NCBI RefSeq assembly: GCF_020923495.1 | Contig: NZ_CP064048.1 | Span: 87,501-151,500 of the forward strand | Length of the DNA: 64,000 nt | DNA from: Brevibacillus sedimenti | GTDB lineage: Bacteria > Bacillota > Bacilli > Brevibacillales > Brevibacillaceae | Reading direction: 5' to 3' | In this document: positions 59,759 to 64,000 of the stretch, piece after piece | Layout: each line of letters begins with the position of its first letter | Numbering within the stretch: position 1 is the stretch's first letter | Made by a program: the position numbers and the translations under genes | Notes under the pieces: model-generated | Seen by the model: the letters and a program-made list of their open reading frames with translations, nothing else | Databases searched by the model: none | What the model was told of the DNA's origin: nothing

Positions 59759-60607
59759 ATGGACAAGCTCCGCAAGTTTCCCGACTCTCCCTTGACGAAA
59801 GACGAGTGGCACCAATTGGACGAGACCGTCGTCGAGATGGCCCGCCGCCAACTGGTCGGACGCCGCTTTATCGATATCTACGGACCGCTTGGCGAAGGCA
59901 TCCAGACGATTACCAACGACATTTACGAGGAATCCCGCTTCGGGGGCTTAAGCCTGCGCGGCGAATCCCTGGAGCTGACCCAGCCGAGCCGACGGGTCAG
60001 CCTGACCATCCCGATCCTGTACAAAGACTTCGTGCTGTACTGGCGCGACGTCGCCCAGGCCCGCACCCTGGGGATGCCGCTGGACATGAGCGCCGCAGCC
60101 AATGCGGCCGCAGGATGCGCTCTGATGGAAGACGACCTGATTTTCAACGGCTCCAAGGAGTTTGATCTGCCCGGCCTGATGAACGTCAAGGGGCGCCTCA
60201 CCCACTTGAAAAGCGACTGGATGGAATCCGGCAACGCATTTGCTGACATCGTCGAGGCCCGCAACAAGCTGTTGAAGATGGGACACAGCGGCCCGTACGC
60301 GCTGGTCGTCTCTCCGGAACTGTACTCGCTGCTGCATCGCGTCCACAAGGGGACCAACGTCCTGGAAATCGAGCACATTCGCAATCTGGTGACCGACGGG
60401 GTGTACCAATCCCCCACCATCAAGGGACGCACCGGCGTGCTGGTTGCCACCGGCCGGCACAATCTGGACCTGGCAATCGCCGAAGACTTCGACACCGCGT
60501 TCCTCGGCGACGAGCAAATGAACAGCTTCTTCCGCGTTTACGAGTGCGTCGTGCTCCGCATCAAGCGGCCGAGCGCCATCTGCACGCTGGAAGAAACGGA
60601 GGAATAA
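59759..60607 (+). CDS. Encapsulin shell protein (family 1)
   Basis: A 282-residue HK97-fold shell protein. Hallmarks are LTKDEWHQLDETVVEMARRQ, GRRFIDIYGPLGEG, the P-domain and E-loop region (SRRVSLTIPILYKDFVLYWRD), and the C-terminal FFRVYECVVLRIKRPSAICTL. Subunits assemble into a hollow icosahedral compartment. The upstream IMEF cargo, with its loading peptide, makes this an iron-storage nanocompartment. The ATG at 59759 follows TTGGAGGTAGCAACG. Twenty bases after the stop begins an antisense group II intron, which separates the gene from its original terminator. Confidence 0.95.
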   Translation: MDKLRKFPDSPLTKDEWHQLDETVVEMARRQLVGRRFIDIYGPLGEGIQTITNDIYEESRFGGLSLRGESLELTQPSRRVSLTIPILYKDFVLYWRDVAQARTLGMPLDMSAAANAAAGCALMEDDLIFNGSKEFDLPGLMNVKGRLTHLKSDWMESGNAFADIVEARNKLLKMGHSGPYALVVSPELYSLLHRVHKGTNVLEIEHIRNLVTDGVYQSPTIKGRTGVLVATGRHNLDLAIAEDFDTAFLGDEQMNSFFRVYECVVLRIKRPSAICTLEETEE

Positions 60608-60627
60608 GTACGGGGAGGCACTTCCGC

Positions 60628-62517
<1,890 letters not shown>

Positions 62518-62520
62518 CGA

Positions 62521-62558
62521 AAACAAGAAGAGTCCTCATCACAGAGGACTCTTCTTTC
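62521..62558. terminator. Bidirectional terminator at the intron 2 insertion site
   Basis: AAGAAGAGTCCTC (62526-62538) and GAGGACTCTTCTT (62545-62557) form a perfect 13-bp stem around ATCACA. It now lies between the intron and the aminotransferase gene and originally also followed the encapsulin gene. Confidence 0.88.
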
Positions 62559-62603
62559 GTATGAGAATCACGTCTTTTCAGCTGCTGTTGCACGGTCTGC
62601 TGC

Positions 62604-63806
62604 CTACTGCGTCACGACGGCGGTGTAGGCGGCAATGGCGCTGTCCAGCCGGTCGATGGCCAGCTTGGTATCTTCCCTGTTCAACAGGGTGTAGTTGAGC
62701 CGCATCGTGTTCACCTGCGGCTCGGCTGCGTAAAACGGGATGCCTGGTACGAACGCGACGCCTTCCCGCACGGCCTGCGCGAGCAGTTTTTCCGAATGGA
62801 TGTGTTCCGGCAGCTTCACCCAGAGGAACATGCCTCCCCGCGGCTTGTTCCAGGTAATGCCGCTCCAATTCTTGCTGGCCAGCAGTTGGTGCATCCATTC
62901 CATCCGCTCCTGGTAGGCGGCACGGATCTTGCTGATGTGGGCGTCCAGATCGAAGCGGGACAGCAGTTGATGCAGCGCAATCTGGTCAATGGAACTGGAG
63001 TGCAGGTCGACGGCCTGTTTCGCTCTGACCATCGTCTGGATCACCTGAGCGTCTCCGATCGCCCAGCCGATCCGCAGCGCCGGCGCCACCGTTTTCGAAA
63101 AGGTGCTGGTGTAGACGACCGCCGAACCTTCGGGGTGCTGATCCAGCGAGAAGATGGTCGGATACGGCGCCTCCCCGTCAAACTGAATCTCGCCGTACGG
63201 GTCGTCTTCCAGGATCAGGATGTTGTTGTCGCGGCACTGGCGCAAAAGGCCAAGACGCCGTTCCAGACTCCATACCTTGCCGGTCGGGTTGGCAAACGTG
63301 GGAATCACATAGGCCATTTTGGGACGGTACTGGGCGATCTTGCGGGCCAGATCCTCCATGTCCATGCCCTCGTCGTCCCCCTCCACCGGAATAGCGCGAA
63401 TGCCGCGGAACTGAAACAGCTGCAGAGCAGCCAAATAGGTGGGGTTTTCTACCAGCACGACGTCGCCTTCGTCCAGATAGACGCGACAGAGCAAGTCGAC
63501 GGCCTGCTGGGAGCCGGTGGTAAGCAGCATGTTTTCCACGCCCACGTTCATGTTCTTTTGTTTCATCCGGGATGCCACCCACTCGCGCAGCGGCAGGTAC
63601 CCGTCCGTCAGACCGTATTGCAGCGATTTCGGCCCTTGACTGAGCGCGCGGTCAAATGCAGCCTTCATTTCTTCGAGCGGAAAAAACTCCTCTGCCGGCA
63701 GTCCGCCAGCCAGCGACAGCACCGGGGTCCCCTGCGTCAATTTCAGAATTTCCCGCACGGCCGAGGAGCTCAGTGCGCCAACCGATTGTGAAAAAGCGTA
63801 CTCCAT
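62604..63806 (-). CDS. PLP-dependent aminotransferase (LysN/2-aminoadipate aminotransferase-like)
   Basis: A 400-residue fold-type I class I/II aminotransferase. It has SLAGGLPAEEFFP at the N-terminus, TTGSQQAVDLL (phosphate loop), IPTFANPTGKVW (Asn contact), ILEDDPYGEIQF (Asp and Tyr to PLP) and the PLP lysine in STFSKTVAPALRIGW. The KGLP/GGLP start and overall shape match the LysN/AraM-like group that takes 2-aminoadipate, aromatic or branched-chain substrates. The start at 63806 follows AAGGGGGAACGGAAC. The sequence from 63807 to 63920 holds only its upstream region. Confidence 0.88.
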   Translation of the reverse strand: MEYAFSQSVGALSSSAVREILKLTQGTPVLSLAGGLPAEEFFPLEEMKAAFDRALSQGPKSLQYGLTDGYLPLREWVASRMKQKNMNVGVENMLLTTGSQQAVDLLCRVYLDEGDVVLVENPTYLAALQLFQFRGIRAIPVEGDDEGMDMEDLARKIAQYRPKMAYVIPTFANPTGKVWSLERRLGLLRQCRDNNILILEDDPYGEIQFDGEAPYPTIFSLDQHPEGSAVVYTSTFSKTVAPALRIGWAIGDAQVIQTMVRAKQAVDLHSSSIDQIALHQLLSRFDLDAHISKIRAAYQERMEWMHQLLASKNWSGITWNKPRGGMFLWVKLPEHIHSEKLLAQAVREGVAFVPGIPFYAAEPQVNTMRLNYTLLNREDTKLAIDRLDSAIAAYTAVVTQ

Positions 63807-63920
63807 GTTCCGTTCCCCCTTGATTGAGTTTATCCTTGTTGTATCACTCACGCCGGGAGAAGTCCAATCTATGCTTGCTATAGACGGAATAGGTTTTGGC
63901 TATTGTTCTCTTGGACAAGC

Positions 63921-63945
63921 AAAAAAGGAAGCGTAAACCGCTTCC
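63921..63945 (-). terminator. Terminator of a gene beyond the right edge
   Basis: GGAAGCG and CGCTTCC form a stem. On the minus strand it is followed by TTTTTT. The gene it ends would lie outside the window. Confidence 0.65.
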
Positions 63946-64000
63946 CGTCTCATTCTCTGGATCGTGTTCGTTTGTATCGCGCGCCAGGGTTCAGGGTTCG

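Overview
The window looks like chromosome of a moderately GC-rich, endospore-forming Bacillales bacterium, most likely Brevibacillus or a close relative (inferred from protein character, not from a search). The evidence is the Firmicute gene set (CodY, CcpA, Spo0M, YtrH/YtrI, RefZ, YtxJ, DUF1540, a YjcZ-like minigene), strong AGGAGG ribosome-binding sites, a T-box leader and GC-rich coding sequence. From memory of B. subtilis, the order ezrA-like / refZ / GGDEF protein / rpsD / tyrS / acuABC / ccpA / aroA / ytxJ matches the ezrA-to-ytxJ segment. Here extra genes are interspersed: a lipoprotein, an MBL hydrolase, an SLH protein, PBP1, an MTA/SAH nucleosidase, csoR and an FtsA-like ATPase. No rRNA, tRNA or CRISPR array was seen.

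Layout. 1-1163: IS3-family element cut by the left edge. 1.2-8.4 kb: FAH-like protein, thiI and its cysteine desulfurase, dapF, a frameshifted DUF84 phosphatase, a nucleotidase and DUF1540. 8.5-17.7 kb: three MFS transporters, a winged-helix regulator, a stand-alone codY, spo0M and ytrH-ytrI. 17.7-25 kb: HD-GYP phosphodiesterase, M42 peptidase, acetyltransferase, flavoprotein and the first group II intron. 25.3-34 kb: minus-strand run with a TPM/EzrA-like fusion, refZ, lipoprotein, MBL hydrolase, GGDEF cyclase and a phosphatase. 34-45.4 kb: frameshifted SLH-anchored protein, rpsD with leader, tyrS with T-box, PBP1 and acuABC. 45.5-54.7 kb: nucleosidase-glutaredoxin fusion, ccpA, csoR, aroA, FtsA-like ATPase, ytxJ and an M29 aminopeptidase. 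54.7-64 kb: accessory region.

The two most striking systems are in the last 9 kb. First, a 2,076-bp element carrying a large serine recombinase and an HxlR-type regulator splits a trypsin-like (HtrA-type) protease gene. The junctions share a 10-bp direct repeat. Deleting the element restores one open frame and rejoins the His/Asp half to the Ser half of the catalytic triad. The rejoined element ends form a 52-bp imperfect palindrome, as expected of a serine-integrase attP. Second, an IMEF-type iron cargo protein with a C-terminal TVGSL-type loading peptide lies directly upstream of an encapsulin shell gene. Two Fur-like boxes sit between this operon and a divergent DUF2325 gene. A second, nearly identical group II intron sits just downstream of the shell gene.

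Both group II introns lie antisense between a plus-strand gene and the strong hairpin that probably served it and its convergent neighbour, the typical site of class C introns. Two other genes (DUF84, and the SLH protein) are broken by single-base indels that could be real or sequencing errors.
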